A stretch of 64,000 bases of DNA from an uncultured Clostridia bacterium (GTDB lineage: Bacteria > Bacillota > Clostridia > TANB77 > CAG-508). The number at the start of each line of letters is the position of its first letter. Position 1 is the stretch's first letter. A program made the position numbers and the translations under genes. Positions 1-7,687 of this stretch are shown one piece after another. The notes below the pieces were generated by a model. The model did not search any database and was not told where the DNA came from. It saw nothing but the letters and a program-made list of their open reading frames with translations. The DNA is taken from the NCBI GenBank assembly GCA_934121905.1, contig CAKOVI010000005.1, positions 19,442 through 83,441 on the forward strand, given 5' to 3'.

Positions 1-114
1 TGTTGTTTTTCCATATCCATTATTTTCTTTTATTGTATTTAATCCATCTTTAAATTCGTAATCATAGCCAGATAATTTACCAAAATTTTCTATATGACAT
101 TTTAGTAATTTCAT
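1..114 (-). CDS. SbcC/YhaN-like AAA ATPase, N-terminal fragment
   Basis: Partial gene cut by the left edge of the window; only the first 38 residues are visible. They contain FGKL (residues 11-14) and a P-loop ending NNGYGKTT (31-38), the usual beginning of SMC-like ATPases that partner an Mre11/SbcD nuclease in DNA end processing. The ATG at 112-114 overlaps the stop of the preceding nuclease gene by one base (TAATG), so the two are translationally coupled. This context supports an SbcCD or YhaNO pair. SbcC and YhaN cannot be told apart from the fragment. Confidence 0.8.
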   Translation of the reverse strand, partial: MKLLKCHIENFGKLSGYDYEFKDGLNTIKENNGYGKTT

Positions 115-1202
115 TAATTTACCTCCTCACCAGAAAGTGCCTTAATGCCTGTTGTTATTATTTGCCTTTGTTCTTCTTGCGACAAATCTTGGCTTAAAAC
201 CAACCTTATAAACTCACCTTTAAGAGAAATATCTTTTTCATATGACATATAATCTATCTCCAAAGTTGTTTCATCATATATTTTTGCAAAATAAAATATA
301 TTTTTATATTTCTTTTCTAAATAATTTATATCTCTTTCTGAATTTATATCAACTTTTCCATTTAAAATTATTTTTATTAAAGCATCTCTTTCTATATTTT
401 TTATTTTCTCATCTATTTTCTTTTCTGCTTCTAAGGTTGTACTTGTTCCTGTTATATCAACATTTATTTCATATAGATGTCTACCCGCAAATGGAACAAA
501 TGTTGAATTTATTTTTTGTTTTTCCTCATCTATATCTAATAAAACAAATCCTTTTTCTCCACATTCATCAAATCCTCTTCCTTCTAGACAACCAGAATAA
601 CAATATACTCCCCTACTATCAATTGGTTCTTTTTTATATTTATGAATATGACCTAATGCTAAATAATCTATATTCTTATTTTTTAGGGATTGTATATTTA
701 TAATTTCAGCTTTATCTTTTTGATCATATTTAACTTCTTGTCCATGTAATGTAACTATGTTTATATCATTTTTATTTAACATTAATGAACTATATATTTC
801 GTAATTTCCAATTTGACCAAATTCAATTCCCGCAATCACTATTTTTCCATATTTGTAATATGTCCATTCCTTATTATTAAATAATTTTAAGTTTTTTGGT
901 ACTTCTTCTAAATCTGTTATAAAACTTGCCTCATCATGATTTCCCTTTAGATAAATAAAATCAATTTCAGGATTTGAGCAAATACTGTCTAATACGACAT
1001 TTTTCGCCTTCACAGTAATATTTTTTTTATCAAACATATCCCCGGCAATGATTATTATTTTAATATCGTTTTTAGATGCATATTCTACCATATTTTGATA
1101 TGTTCTTAGTATTTCATCTCTGCGTTCTTTTGCTTTGTTACTGTCTAAATTTGATTTCATTTTAGAATCTAAGTGCAAATCGCTACAATGAATTATTTTC
1201 AT
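114..1202 (-). CDS. SbcD/Mre11-family DNA repair exonuclease
   Basis: A 362-residue metallophosphoesterase of the Mre11/SbcD class, the nuclease half of a two-subunit DNA-end processing machine. The metal-binding motifs are present in order: SDLHLDS (D-x-H) near residue 7, AGDMFD (GDxxD) near 53, KGNHDE near 87, LHGQE near 152 and ALGHIHK (GHxH) near 182. The capping region after about residue 230 is weakly conserved, as is normal. The start is supported by an AGGGGGA ribosome binding site. Its stop overlaps the start of the ATPase gene at 114. It could be SbcD or YhaO; the nuclease assignment is firm, the subfamily is not. Confidence 0.88.
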   Translation of the reverse strand: MKIIHCSDLHLDSKMKSNLDSNKAKERRDEILRTYQNMVEYASKNDIKIIIIAGDMFDKKNITVKAKNVVLDSICSNPEIDFIYLKGNHDEASFITDLEEVPKNLKLFNNKEWTYYKYGKIVIAGIEFGQIGNYEIYSSLMLNKNDINIVTLHGQEVKYDQKDKAEIINIQSLKNKNIDYLALGHIHKYKKEPIDSRGVYCYSGCLEGRGFDECGEKGFVLLDIDEEKQKINSTFVPFAGRHLYEINVDITGTSTTLEAEKKIDEKIKNIERDALIKIILNGKVDINSERDINYLEKKYKNIFYFAKIYDETTLEIDYMSYEKDISLKGEFIRLVLSQDLSQEEQRQIITTGIKALSGEEVN

Positions 1203-1234
1203 TAATTATTCCCCCTAATTTTAACTAAAATAAA

Positions 1235-1267
1235 AAATGAAAAAGAGAAATGTCTCTCTTTTTCATT
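1235..1267 (-). terminator. intrinsic terminator
   Basis: A 14-base inverted repeat (AAATGAAAAAGAGA and its complement) with a 4-5 base loop. On the minus strand it is followed by a T-rich tract, directly after the stop of the zinc-ribbon gene. Confidence 0.75.
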
Positions 1268-1722
1268 TATTTGCATCCGCCACAATGAGAACAACCTCCA
1301 TCACAACCTTTGTTTTTATCATCATCAGGATTTCCGTTCCAATCAAGTTCTATAAGGTTTCCACATTCTGGACATCTTATTTCATTGAAGTCTTCATCAA
1401 TATCTGCACCAAATTCTAAACCACAATATGGGCAGTTTATTAGAAATTCTTCTTCACCTGGCTCTTCATCATAGATGTCTTCATAGACATTATCCATTTT
1501 ATCACTTAATATTTGAATTATTTTTTCCGTCTGTTGTTGCTTTTTTATTAGTGCATTTAATTTATCTTCTTTGTAATTCATTATTTTTTCTAGCTCTTCT
1601 GCAATAAAGTCTATTAAGTCAGTTGTTCTTTCTTTTACATATAGTAAATCTTCTTTATCTTTTACATTTTCATTTATGTCTGAATAAAATTTACCTAATT
1701 CATTTTTTAAGTCTTCTAACAT
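1267..1722 (-). CDS. CD1247-type zinc-ribbon protein
   Basis: Predicted 151-residue cytoplasmic protein. The N-terminal 75 residues are acidic and likely helical/coiled coil (MLEDLKNELGKFYSDI onward). They are followed by a zinc ribbon with CPYC and CPEC pairs about 20 residues apart and a Cys-rich tail (CDGGCSHCGGCK). This matches the clostridial family known as CD1247 N-terminal domain proteins, of unknown function. I chose the ATG at 1722, which has AAAGG upstream. A longer in-frame reading starts inside the palindromic repeat at 1747-1813 and is not credible. The tail resembles a metal-chaperone cysteine cluster, but I assign no function. Confidence 0.72.
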   Translation of the reverse strand: MLEDLKNELGKFYSDINENVKDKEDLLYVKERTTDLIDFIAEELEKIMNYKEDKLNALIKKQQQTEKIIQILSDKMDNVYEDIYDEEPGEEEFLINCPYCGLEFGADIDEDFNEIRCPECGNLIELDWNGNPDDDKNKGCDGGCSHCGGCK

Positions 1723-1746
1723 CAGTCTGCCTTTCTTTTTTCGCAT

Positions 1747-1813
1747 CGGGACCGTTTCTTTTTGTGAAAAATTTCCCATTGGGACCGTTTCTTTTCGCGA
1801 AAAGAAACGGTCC
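1747..1813. repeat. palindromic repeat, GGGACCG(G)TTTCTTTT type
   Basis: One half unit (GGGACCGTTTCTTTTTGTG) is followed by a full palindrome at 1782-1813 whose arms are GGACCGTTTCTTTTCG and its complement. It belongs to the dispersed intergenic family described in the findings and lies between efp and the zinc-ribbon gene. Confidence 0.85.
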
Positions 1814-1827
1814 TTTCGCCAAAAAAA

Positions 1828-2394
1828 TTATATTCTTTCCATATATTCACATGTACGTGTATCTACTCTTAATACATCACCAATATTTACAAACATTGGA
1901 ACTTGAAGTTCTAATCCTGTTTCTAATGTTGCAGGTTTTCCAGATGTTGTTGTTGTGTTTCCAGCAAATCCTGGTTCTGTGTATGTTACTTCTAATTCAA
2001 CAAATATTGGAGGCTCAACTGCAAATACTTTTCCTTTATATGATAATATTTTAACTTGCATATTTTCTTTTAAGTATTTTAGGCAATCTCCTAATTGGTC
2101 TTTATTTAATGGCATTTGGTCATATGTGTCATTATCCATAAAATAGTATAAGTCTCCATCATTATATAAATATTGCATTTCTTTTTTCTCTATTTCTGCT
2201 CCTGGATATTTATCTGATGGGTTAAATGTTTTTTCTAAAACTGCTCCAGTTATTACGTTTTTTAATTTTGTTCTTACAAATGCTGAACCTTTTCCTGGTT
2301 TTACGTGTTGAAATTCTACTACTCTATATACGTTTCCTTCCATTTCAAATGTTGTTCCGTTTCTAAAATCTCCTGCTGAATAAACTGCTGCCAT
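1828..2394 (-). CDS. efp: translation elongation factor P
   Basis: EF-P of 188 residues (typically about 185). It binds between the P and E sites of the ribosome and relieves stalls at polyproline stretches. The sequence shows the family start (MAAVYSAGDFRNGTTFE), the KPGKGSAFVRTKLKN loop where the modifiable residue is a lysine (K-P-G-K), and the C-terminal OB-fold ending VDTRTCEYMERI. An AAAGGAG ribosome binding site precedes the ATG at 2394; an ATG 18 bases earlier overlaps that site. The Xaa-Pro peptidase lies immediately upstream, a frequent pairing in Firmicutes. Confidence 0.96.
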   Translation of the reverse strand: MAAVYSAGDFRNGTTFEMEGNVYRVVEFQHVKPGKGSAFVRTKLKNVITGAVLEKTFNPSDKYPGAEIEKKEMQYLYNDGDLYYFMDNDTYDQMPLNKDQLGDCLKYLKENMQVKILSYKGKVFAVEPPIFVELEVTYTEPGFAGNTTTTSGKPATLETGLELQVPMFVNIGDVLRVDTRTCEYMERI

Positions 2395-2469
2395 ATTGTT
2401 TTCTCCTTTCAAATTTTCAAAATCTGTTTTTATATTTTTTTCTCATTTTTAAATCTATATTCGTCAGAT

Positions 2470-3537
2470 TTAAAGAGCTTTGATTATTATACACTCTTTA
2501 TCTGATTCTGTCAAGGTTATCTGCCCTTTCTTTGTTACTAATACAGTATCTTCTATCCTTACACCAAAATTTCCTGCAATATATATTCCTGGTTCATCTG
2601 TTATTACCATGTTTTCTTTTAATGGTGTGTCGTTTTTGATTCCTACAATAGGTGCTTCATGAATTTCTAATCCAACTCCATGGCCTAGGCTATGTATCAA
2701 AGTTTGATTATTTATATTAAAGTCGCTTTCTACACCTTTTACAATGTTTTTTATGTTTGCTCCTTCTCTTATTTGGTTTAAAGCAATTTTTTGATTTTTT
2801 AATACAAGATTATATATATTTTTTTGCTCTTCTGTTGGTTCTCCTATAAAAATTGTCCTTGTCATATCTGAACAATATCCATTTATAATACAGCCCATGT
2901 CTATTGTAATAATGTCTCTTGATTGTATAATTCTGTCTGTTGGCACTGCGTGTGGCTTTGAAGAGTTTTCACCTGAGGCGACTATTGTTTCAAAAGATTC
3001 TCCCTCACTATTTTCCATATAATAATTATGTATTTTTCTGGCTATTTGCTTTTCTGTTAATCCTGGTTTTATATATTCTTTTAACATAGAGAAACATTGG
3101 TCTGTAATTTCACAGGCTTTTTTTATACTTGCAATTTCTTCATCATCTTTTATCATTCTTAAATTTATCAAGATTTCTTCTGCTTCTACAAAATTATTTA
3201 TTTTGTATTTTCTCAAATATTCTTTATATTTTTTATATGTTAAATATCCTTCTTCAAAACCTACATTTTCACAAAATAAAAAGAAATTTTCATATTCATC
3301 TTTTGATATGTTTTTTTGGTCATCAACAACAAGATTGTCAAATGGTGTTATTATACTTGATACATATTCCATATATCTTCCATCTGTTATAAATATATTT
3401 TCTTTTCTTGTTAATAATAAAATTCCTTCTGCTTGTATTCCTGTTAAATACCTTATATTTATTGGATTTGCAATTATCATTCCTTGTAAATTTAATCCTG
3501 CCATTTTGTTTCGAACTGCTTGTAACCTATCGTTCAT
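2470..3537 (-). CDS. pepP: M24 family Xaa-Pro aminopeptidase
   Basis: 355-residue creatinase/prolidase-type metallopeptidase that removes N-terminal residues preceding proline. The N-terminal non-catalytic domain spans about residues 1-125. The pita-bread catalytic domain carries the metal ligands in order: TIDMGCIINGYCSDMTRT (two Asp, near 212-223), LGHGVGLEIHEAP (His), TDEPGIYI (Glu) and GVRIEDTV (Glu). GGGGAG lies 7 bases before the start. It is co-directional with efp and follows the prepilin peptidase gene, whose end is 12 bases away. All ligands are present, so it should be active. Confidence 0.93.
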   Translation of the reverse strand: MNDRLQAVRNKMAGLNLQGMIIANPINIRYLTGIQAEGILLLTRKENIFITDGRYMEYVSSIITPFDNLVVDDQKNISKDEYENFFLFCENVGFEEGYLTYKKYKEYLRKYKINNFVEAEEILINLRMIKDDEEIASIKKACEITDQCFSMLKEYIKPGLTEKQIARKIHNYYMENSEGESFETIVASGENSSKPHAVPTDRIIQSRDIITIDMGCIINGYCSDMTRTIFIGEPTEEQKNIYNLVLKNQKIALNQIREGANIKNIVKGVESDFNINNQTLIHSLGHGVGLEIHEAPIVGIKNDTPLKENMVITDEPGIYIAGNFGVRIEDTVLVTKKGQITLTESDKECIIIKAL

Positions 3538-3549
3538 ATCCTACTCCCC

Positions 3550-4311
3550 TTAACTATTTTTACTGTACAAACCTAATGTAAATATATTCATTAAAATTGC
3601 TATTAAGCTTGTATATGGTACAAATATTGATATAAATGCTCCTACTGCTATAAATGGTCCAAATGGTATATACTCATCTGTTTTCTTTATTCTTGTTGCT
3701 AGTAAAAATATACTAAGCACTGCACATACTAAAAATGAAACTAGTGATACTATTATTATATTTGTTAATCCAAAAAATAATCCAAGTGCCCCCATAAGTT
3801 TCACATCTCCAAGTCCCATTGCCTCTTTGCCATAAACTAATCCACCAAGTAGAGTTATAAGTAAAAATATTCCTCCGTCCGTGCAAGCATTCCAAGTAAC
3901 ATGTTTATTGAAATCGCAACATTTGACATTCCATATAAAAATGTAAAAATTAAACCAATTTCAAACATTGTTAAGTTAAGTCTATTTGGAATTATTTGTA
4001 ATTTGTAATCTATAACAACAACACTTAAAAGCATTGGTGTTAATATTAAATATTTTATTAAATCTAAATTTTCTGCAAAACTAGCCCCAATTCCATATCT
4101 ATATAATATTGCAATATATAAAACTGCTGTGATTATCATTAATATATAATTTGGACTAAATTCTTTTTTATATTCTTTAAATATATCTATAGTGAAAACT
4201 TTTTGGTTTTCTGGAAGTCTTTTATTCATCCAATTTACGAACTCTCCTACAAATAGTCCGTATAATTGAAACTATTATGTAATATATTATATTTACATCA
4301 TTAAAATACAT
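3550..4311 (-). CDS. A24 prepilin peptidase, needs three +1 recoding events
   Basis: Type IV prepilin leader peptidase, an integral membrane aspartyl protease that cleaves (and in many members N-methylates) pilin-like precursors. No single frame encodes it. Reading starts at ATG 4311 (AAAGGTG site). Skipping one C at each of three in-frame CGG triplets (4258-4260, 3879-3881, 3875-3877) gives 252 residues with about seven membrane helices. The protein begins MYFNDVNIIYYIIVSIIG and has GEFVNWMNKRLP. The catalytic aspartates lie in VVIDYKLQIIPN and GLGDVKLMGALG. The restored residues 18, 144 and 145 are glycines at positions where the family has glycine (LFVGEFVN, MLAGGGIF). The zinc Cys-x-x-Cys domain of classical PilD is absent, as in many Gram-positive members. 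It overlaps the yqeG gene by 11 bases. Likely substrates are the pilin-like proteins at 7688 and 31591. Confidence 0.85.
3874..3877 (-). other. +1 recoding site CGGA (second of a tandem pair)
   Basis: After the first shift at 3878-3881 the next in-frame codon is again CGG. Skipping its C gives GGA GGA ATA and the frame encoding residues 145 to the end of the prepilin peptidase. Confidence 0.82.
3878..3881 (-). other. +1 recoding site CGGA (first of a tandem pair)
   Basis: Context CTT GCA CGGA. Frame 0 would end 9 codons later at TAA. Skipping C restores glycine 144 of the prepilin peptidase. Confidence 0.82.
4257..4260 (-). other. +1 recoding site CGGA
   Basis: Context ATT ATA CGGA CTA in the prepilin peptidase. 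Skipping C gives glycine 18 in the first membrane helix and opens the frame with the GEFVNW motif. Frame 0 stops 12 codons later. Confidence 0.85.
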
Positions 4312-4807
4312 TTTTTTCACCTTTAATTATTTTTTTCTTTATTCTATCCTCAATAGGCCTTTTCCATGCTGTATACCAAAAATCTTTTTTGTCAACTGGG
4401 TCAACAAGTATTGTAAACATGTTACATCTATTTCCTCCAATTATGTCTGTAAATATTTGGTCGCCAACTACACCTATATTCTGTGGCTTTAAGTTTAATT
4501 CTTTTTGTACTTTATAAAATCCTTTTTTTAATGGCTTTTTTGCGAAATATTGATATGGTATTTCTAACTTTTTTGCAACATTTTCAACTTTTTCTTTTTT
4601 ATTTGTATTTGATAGTATATACATTTTTATACCTTGCCCTTGTAATTCGCATGACCATTTTATTATATCTTCTGACAAATTTTTATCATAGTCTATTAAT
4701 GTATTGTCTACATCTAAAATTAAAGCCTTTATTTTATTTTTTATTAAAAAACTTATTTTTATTTCTAGCACATTATTAAAATACGCATTTGGATATATTT
4801 TTTTCAT
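4301..4807 (-). CDS. yqeG: YqeG-family HAD phosphatase
   Basis: 168-residue HAD superfamily IIIA phosphatase of the YqeG type. Motif I is ALILDVDNTLIDYD (nucleophile and acid Asp near residues 33 and 35). A motif II-like serine follows in YILSNTNKKEKV, with motif III/IV in GVVGDQIFTDIIGG. The physiological substrate of YqeG proteins is not settled. No good ribosome binding site lies right next to this ATG. An AAGGAG stands about 23 bases upstream, in front of a six-codon reading frame (MSKIDI) ending 6 bases before the start, so reinitiation is possible. Its 3' end overlaps the prepilin peptidase start. Confidence 0.87.
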   Translation of the reverse strand: MKKIYPNAYFNNVLEIKISFLIKNKIKALILDVDNTLIDYDKNLSEDIIKWSCELQGQGIKMYILSNTNKKEKVENVAKKLEIPYQYFAKKPLKKGFYKVQKELNLKPQNIGVVGDQIFTDIIGGNRCNMFTILVDPVDKKDFWYTAWKRPIEDRIKKKIIKGEKNVF

Positions 4808-4843
4808 ATTAGTTATATGTCAATTTTTGACATTTCTCCTTTT

Positions 4844-5536
4844 CTATATTAATAAAGCTATCGCAAAAATTATTGTTTTTATTAATGTTTCGAACATTAA
4901 CTGAAAATTAACGGTTTTTATTCCCATATCATTTAGTTTATCAAAACTATCTACGATTTTACTTATTTCATCTTTTGATGAAACTTGTACTTCTTCCATA
5001 AATTCTTTTGCTAAATATTTTGCTTTTATCATTGCATCATTTTCAAGATAACTTCTGACAAAGTAATAAATATAGCTTAATATTATCATTACACTAAAAA
5101 AAAGCATTTTATATGGTAGTTTATTAAATAGTGCTAAAACTAGTGTAATAATAAAGTATAAAAGATATATATTTGAAAATATAAAATTAAACAATAAAAT
5201 TTTCCTGTTTTGCACCGAATGTAAACATTCATGTGCTATTGTTTGTATTCTTGTATAGCTTTTTTTTACGTTTCCTATAACTATTTTATTTGTTGGTGCA
5301 ATATATAAACAGGTATCTGAATTTTTATCTTCTTCTATTTTAACATTTTTATTATTTAATTTGTTTAAAATATATTTGCAAATTTCTATATTTGAAGGAT
5401 ATCTTTCTGTAATTTTATTGAACTTGGTTTCTTCATATTCTGCAAATTGTTTTAGTTTTCTTATGTTTATGTCATATACTTTAGCTATTATTAATAACAT
5501 TATAATTAAAATAAATATCGCAATTATTAATTCCAT
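4844..5536 (-). CDS. membrane-anchored HExxH metallopeptidase-like protein
   Basis: Predicted 230-residue protein with an N-terminal membrane helix (MELIIAIFILIIMLLIIAKV). A zinc-peptidase motif AHECLHSVQ (HExxH) lies near residue 93, two more hydrophobic helices around 110-160, and a terminal hydrophobic segment. This is the layout of small membrane zinc peptidases of the YugP-like type, with the active site beside the membrane. The start at 5536 has AAAGG nine bases upstream. It sits between YlbF and YqeG genes in a co-directional run. The family assignment is by motif and topology only. Confidence 0.6.
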   Translation of the reverse strand: MELIIAIFILIIMLLIIAKVYDINIRKLKQFAEYEETKFNKITERYPSNIEICKYILNKLNNKNVKIEEDKNSDTCLYIAPTNKIVIGNVKKSYTRIQTIAHECLHSVQNRKILLFNFIFSNIYLLYFIITLVLALFNKLPYKMLFFSVMIILSYIYYFVRSYLENDAMIKAKYLAKEFMEEVQVSSKDEISKIVDSFDKLNDMGIKTVNFQLMFETLIKTIIFAIALLI

Positions 5537-5549
5537 CTCTTTCATCCTT

Positions 5550-5885
5550 TTAAGAAATTATATCTTTTACTGCCTCACTAATTGTTTTGTTTATATCTCC
5601 TAACATAATGTTAAATTTAAATTCCGCATCAAAATATTGCTTTATTTCTGGAATCTCTACTAGTTCTTTATATAAATTTTGTATTTCATTCATTTTATTT
5701 TCATCTGTTTTTCCATTTTGTATAGAATTTAGCTGTTCCTCATATCTTGCTTTTTCAAACTCAGATACTTTTATTTTATAGTCTGGTTCTAAATCTATTG
5801 CTTGTTTAGCAGATTTAAAATTCAAATATTCTTCTGATTCTTTTATTTCTTTTGCTAATTTGTTGACAGTATCATAAACATTCAT
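5550..5885 (-). CDS. YlbF/YmcA family protein
   Basis: 111-residue all-helical protein of the YlbF family (N-terminal MNVYDTVNKLAKEIKESEEY, C-terminal YFDAEFKFNIMLGDINKTI). In Bacillus, YlbF and YmcA form a complex with YaaT that affects RNase Y-dependent mRNA maturation, competence and sporulation. Which paralogue this is cannot be decided here. GGAGG lies 7 bases before the ATG. The gene leads into the membrane peptidase gene 13 bases downstream. Confidence 0.85.
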   Translation of the reverse strand: MNVYDTVNKLAKEIKESEEYLNFKSAKQAIDLEPDYKIKVSEFEKARYEEQLNSIQNGKTDENKMNEIQNLYKELVEIPEIKQYFDAEFKFNIMLGDINKTISEAVKDIIS

Positions 5886-5934
5886 ATTTTACCTCCATCT
5901 TTATGTGAATTGTAAACAATTTTCCATATACTTA

Positions 5935-5966
5935 TAAATCAAGCTTATGCATAAGCTTGATTTTTT
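5935..5966 (-). terminator. terminator overlapping the GT4 stop codon
   Basis: The inverted repeat AAATCAAGCTTATGCATAAG and its continuation CTTGATTT form a long perfect palindrome that includes the last codons of the glycosyltransferase gene. An intrinsic terminator is likely; a T-rich stretch flanks it only loosely. Confidence 0.5.
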
Positions 5967-7231
5967 CTGAATGTAAGTAAATTCGTGATTTCTCCTTTGT
6001 TTGTTTTTTTGGCTTTACTTTCTTTTTCTTGTTCAAGTTCTTTTCTTTGTTTTTCGGCAACTGTCTCACATATAGCTTTTTGATACGTAAAGTGTGTATC
6101 TTGTGCTATTTTTGCCCAATTATATTCGTTTCTTACTTTTGCCTTTGCTTTTTTCACAATGTTACTACATAGTTGTGGGTCAAATAATAATTCAAGTATT
6201 GCATCTGCAATTGAATTACTATTTCCACAATAGCTTTTCATTCCTGTTTCACGGTGTTCTACTATTTCGTTTAATCCTCCAATGTCTGATACAACAACTG
6301 GTACTTCTGCTAGCATTGCCTCTAATGTTACTATCCCAAATGGCTCATAAGTGCTTGGAAATACTGATATATCTGCTGCTTTGTACATTTTGGCAACATC
6401 TTTTCCATTTAAGTATCCTGCAAAACATACTTTGTCTCCTAGCCCCATATTGTATACTTCTTGTTTTAATTCATTTATCATTCCACCTTTTCCTGCTATT
6501 ACAAGTTTTGCGTCATGATAATGTTCAAGTATTTTTGGCATTGCTCCTATTAAATATTGTACACCTTTTTCGTAAACTAATCTTCCCATAAATAGTATTA
6601 TTTTTTCGTTATCTAATGCATATCTTCTTCTGAAGTCATAGTCTCTATCTATTCCTGTATAATTTGTTAAATTTACTCCATTTGCTACTACATTTATTTT
6701 TTCAAATGGTAAACCAAATAGTCTTTGTAATTCACCTTTCATGAAATTACTATTTACTATTACTTCTGTTGACTCATATGTTAACATCCATTCTGTATCA
6801 TTTATGTATTTTTGATTTGCTTCTCTTATTCCACTATTTCTTCCTGCTTCTGTTGCATGAATTGTAGATACTATTGGCATATCATATGCTTGTTTTAATG
6901 TTTTTGCAGCATATGCAACTAACCAATCATGTGCATGTATTACATCAAATTTTCCTTCTTTTGCAATTATTTCTCCTGTTTTCGCAACCATATTGAAGTT
7001 TAATTGCATTATCCAATCTATGAAGTTATTTGGATTTATCATAAAGTTGTCTACTCTATATACTTTTACTCCTTTATCTACTTCATAATATGGTGCATTT
7101 CCCTCCCTGTATGTTACTACTGTTACATCATGACCGTCCTTTATTAGTCTTTTTGACAAGTCATTTACAACTCTTGCAATTCCACCTACTACTCTTGGTG
7201 GATATTCCCATGTTAACATTAAGATTTTCAT
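5945..7231 (-). CDS. GT4 glycosyltransferase (glycogen synthase-like)
   Basis: 428-residue GT-B fold glycosyltransferase. The N-terminal half shows MKILMLTWEYPPRVVGGIAR and HAHDWLVAYAAK, typical of glycogen synthase-like GT4 enzymes. The C-terminal nucleotide-sugar domain has FMGRLVYEKGVQYL (near 215) and the E-x7-E element in PSTYEPFGIVTLEAMLAEVPVV. The substrate is uncertain: an ADP- or UDP-glucose-dependent alpha-glucan synthase is plausible, as is a surface polysaccharide enzyme. It has its own promoter about 75 bases upstream. The last 20 residues are a low-complexity tail. Confidence 0.82.
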   Translation of the reverse strand: MKILMLTWEYPPRVVGGIARVVNDLSKRLIKDGHDVTVVTYREGNAPYYEVDKGVKVYRVDNFMINPNNFIDWIMQLNFNMVAKTGEIIAKEGKFDVIHAHDWLVAYAAKTLKQAYDMPIVSTIHATEAGRNSGIREANQKYINDTEWMLTYESTEVIVNSNFMKGELQRLFGLPFEKINVVANGVNLTNYTGIDRDYDFRRRYALDNEKIILFMGRLVYEKGVQYLIGAMPKILEHYHDAKLVIAGKGGMINELKQEVYNMGLGDKVCFAGYLNGKDVAKMYKAADISVFPSTYEPFGIVTLEAMLAEVPVVVSDIGGLNEIVEHRETGMKSYCGNSNSIADAILELLFDPQLCSNIVKKAKAKVRNEYNWAKIAQDTHFTYQKAICETVAEKQRKELEQEKESKAKKTNKGEITNLLTFRKNQAYA

Positions 7232-7302
7232 CTTCTTTTACTTCCTTTCTTGAAAAGCATTTTCTTGTGTTTATTTTTTGATATTTTTCTACATTTAGTT
7301 CT

Positions 7303-7331
7303 ATTTTATACAATCATTGTTAAATTGTAAA
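7303..7331 (-). promoter_or_regulatory. SigA-type promoter for the GT4 gene
   Basis: TTTACA, a 17-base spacer and TAAAAT on the minus strand, about 70 bases before the glycosyltransferase start. Confidence 0.55.
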
Positions 7332-7687
7332 TAGTTTTAGACATTTTTTTTAATTTTTTTTCTATAAATTTTTATAACATATTTTACTTGTATAATATGT
7401 TATTTTTAATTTTTCTTTAATTCCATATCATTCAGATAAAAAATGTCAAGAACTTGGCTTGTCATATTTCTATACCTAAACCTTGTTCTTGACTATCAAT
7501 AACTTTAAATTTTTATTTCGGCGAACATAAAAAAATATGGTGTAAACAAATAGTTTTAATTTCCCAAAAACTGCCTATATCAAAGGAATTAGACTTTTTT
7601 GATACAAATCCTGTTGTGGATATTTTAAATTTAATAAAACGCCCTATAATCTTTCCAGAAGACCTTCCGGAAATGGCAAAGTTCCTA
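7332..7687. other. gene-poor interval, possible remnant on the plus strand
   Basis: No intact gene here. On the plus strand, from about 7493, one frame reads ITLNFYFGEHKKIWCKQ, then KLPISKELDFFDTNPVVDI and KRPIIFPEDLPEMAKF, and stops at 7762 inside the antisense 3' end of the pilin-like gene. A short ATG frame at 7443 ends just before it. This resembles the decayed C-terminus of a protein with no start. I do not recognise the family, and chance is possible. Confidence 0.25.

Noticed and set aside
3550..4311. Prepilin peptidase, SmpB, SpoIVB, M23 and others as ordinary pseudogenes or sequencing errors
   Set aside because: Every break is an extra C making an in-frame CGG before GGA or GGC, with intact reading on both sides and conserved motifs downstream. 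Independent decay or random error would not keep this phase and sequence. Confirmation from raw reads is still needed.
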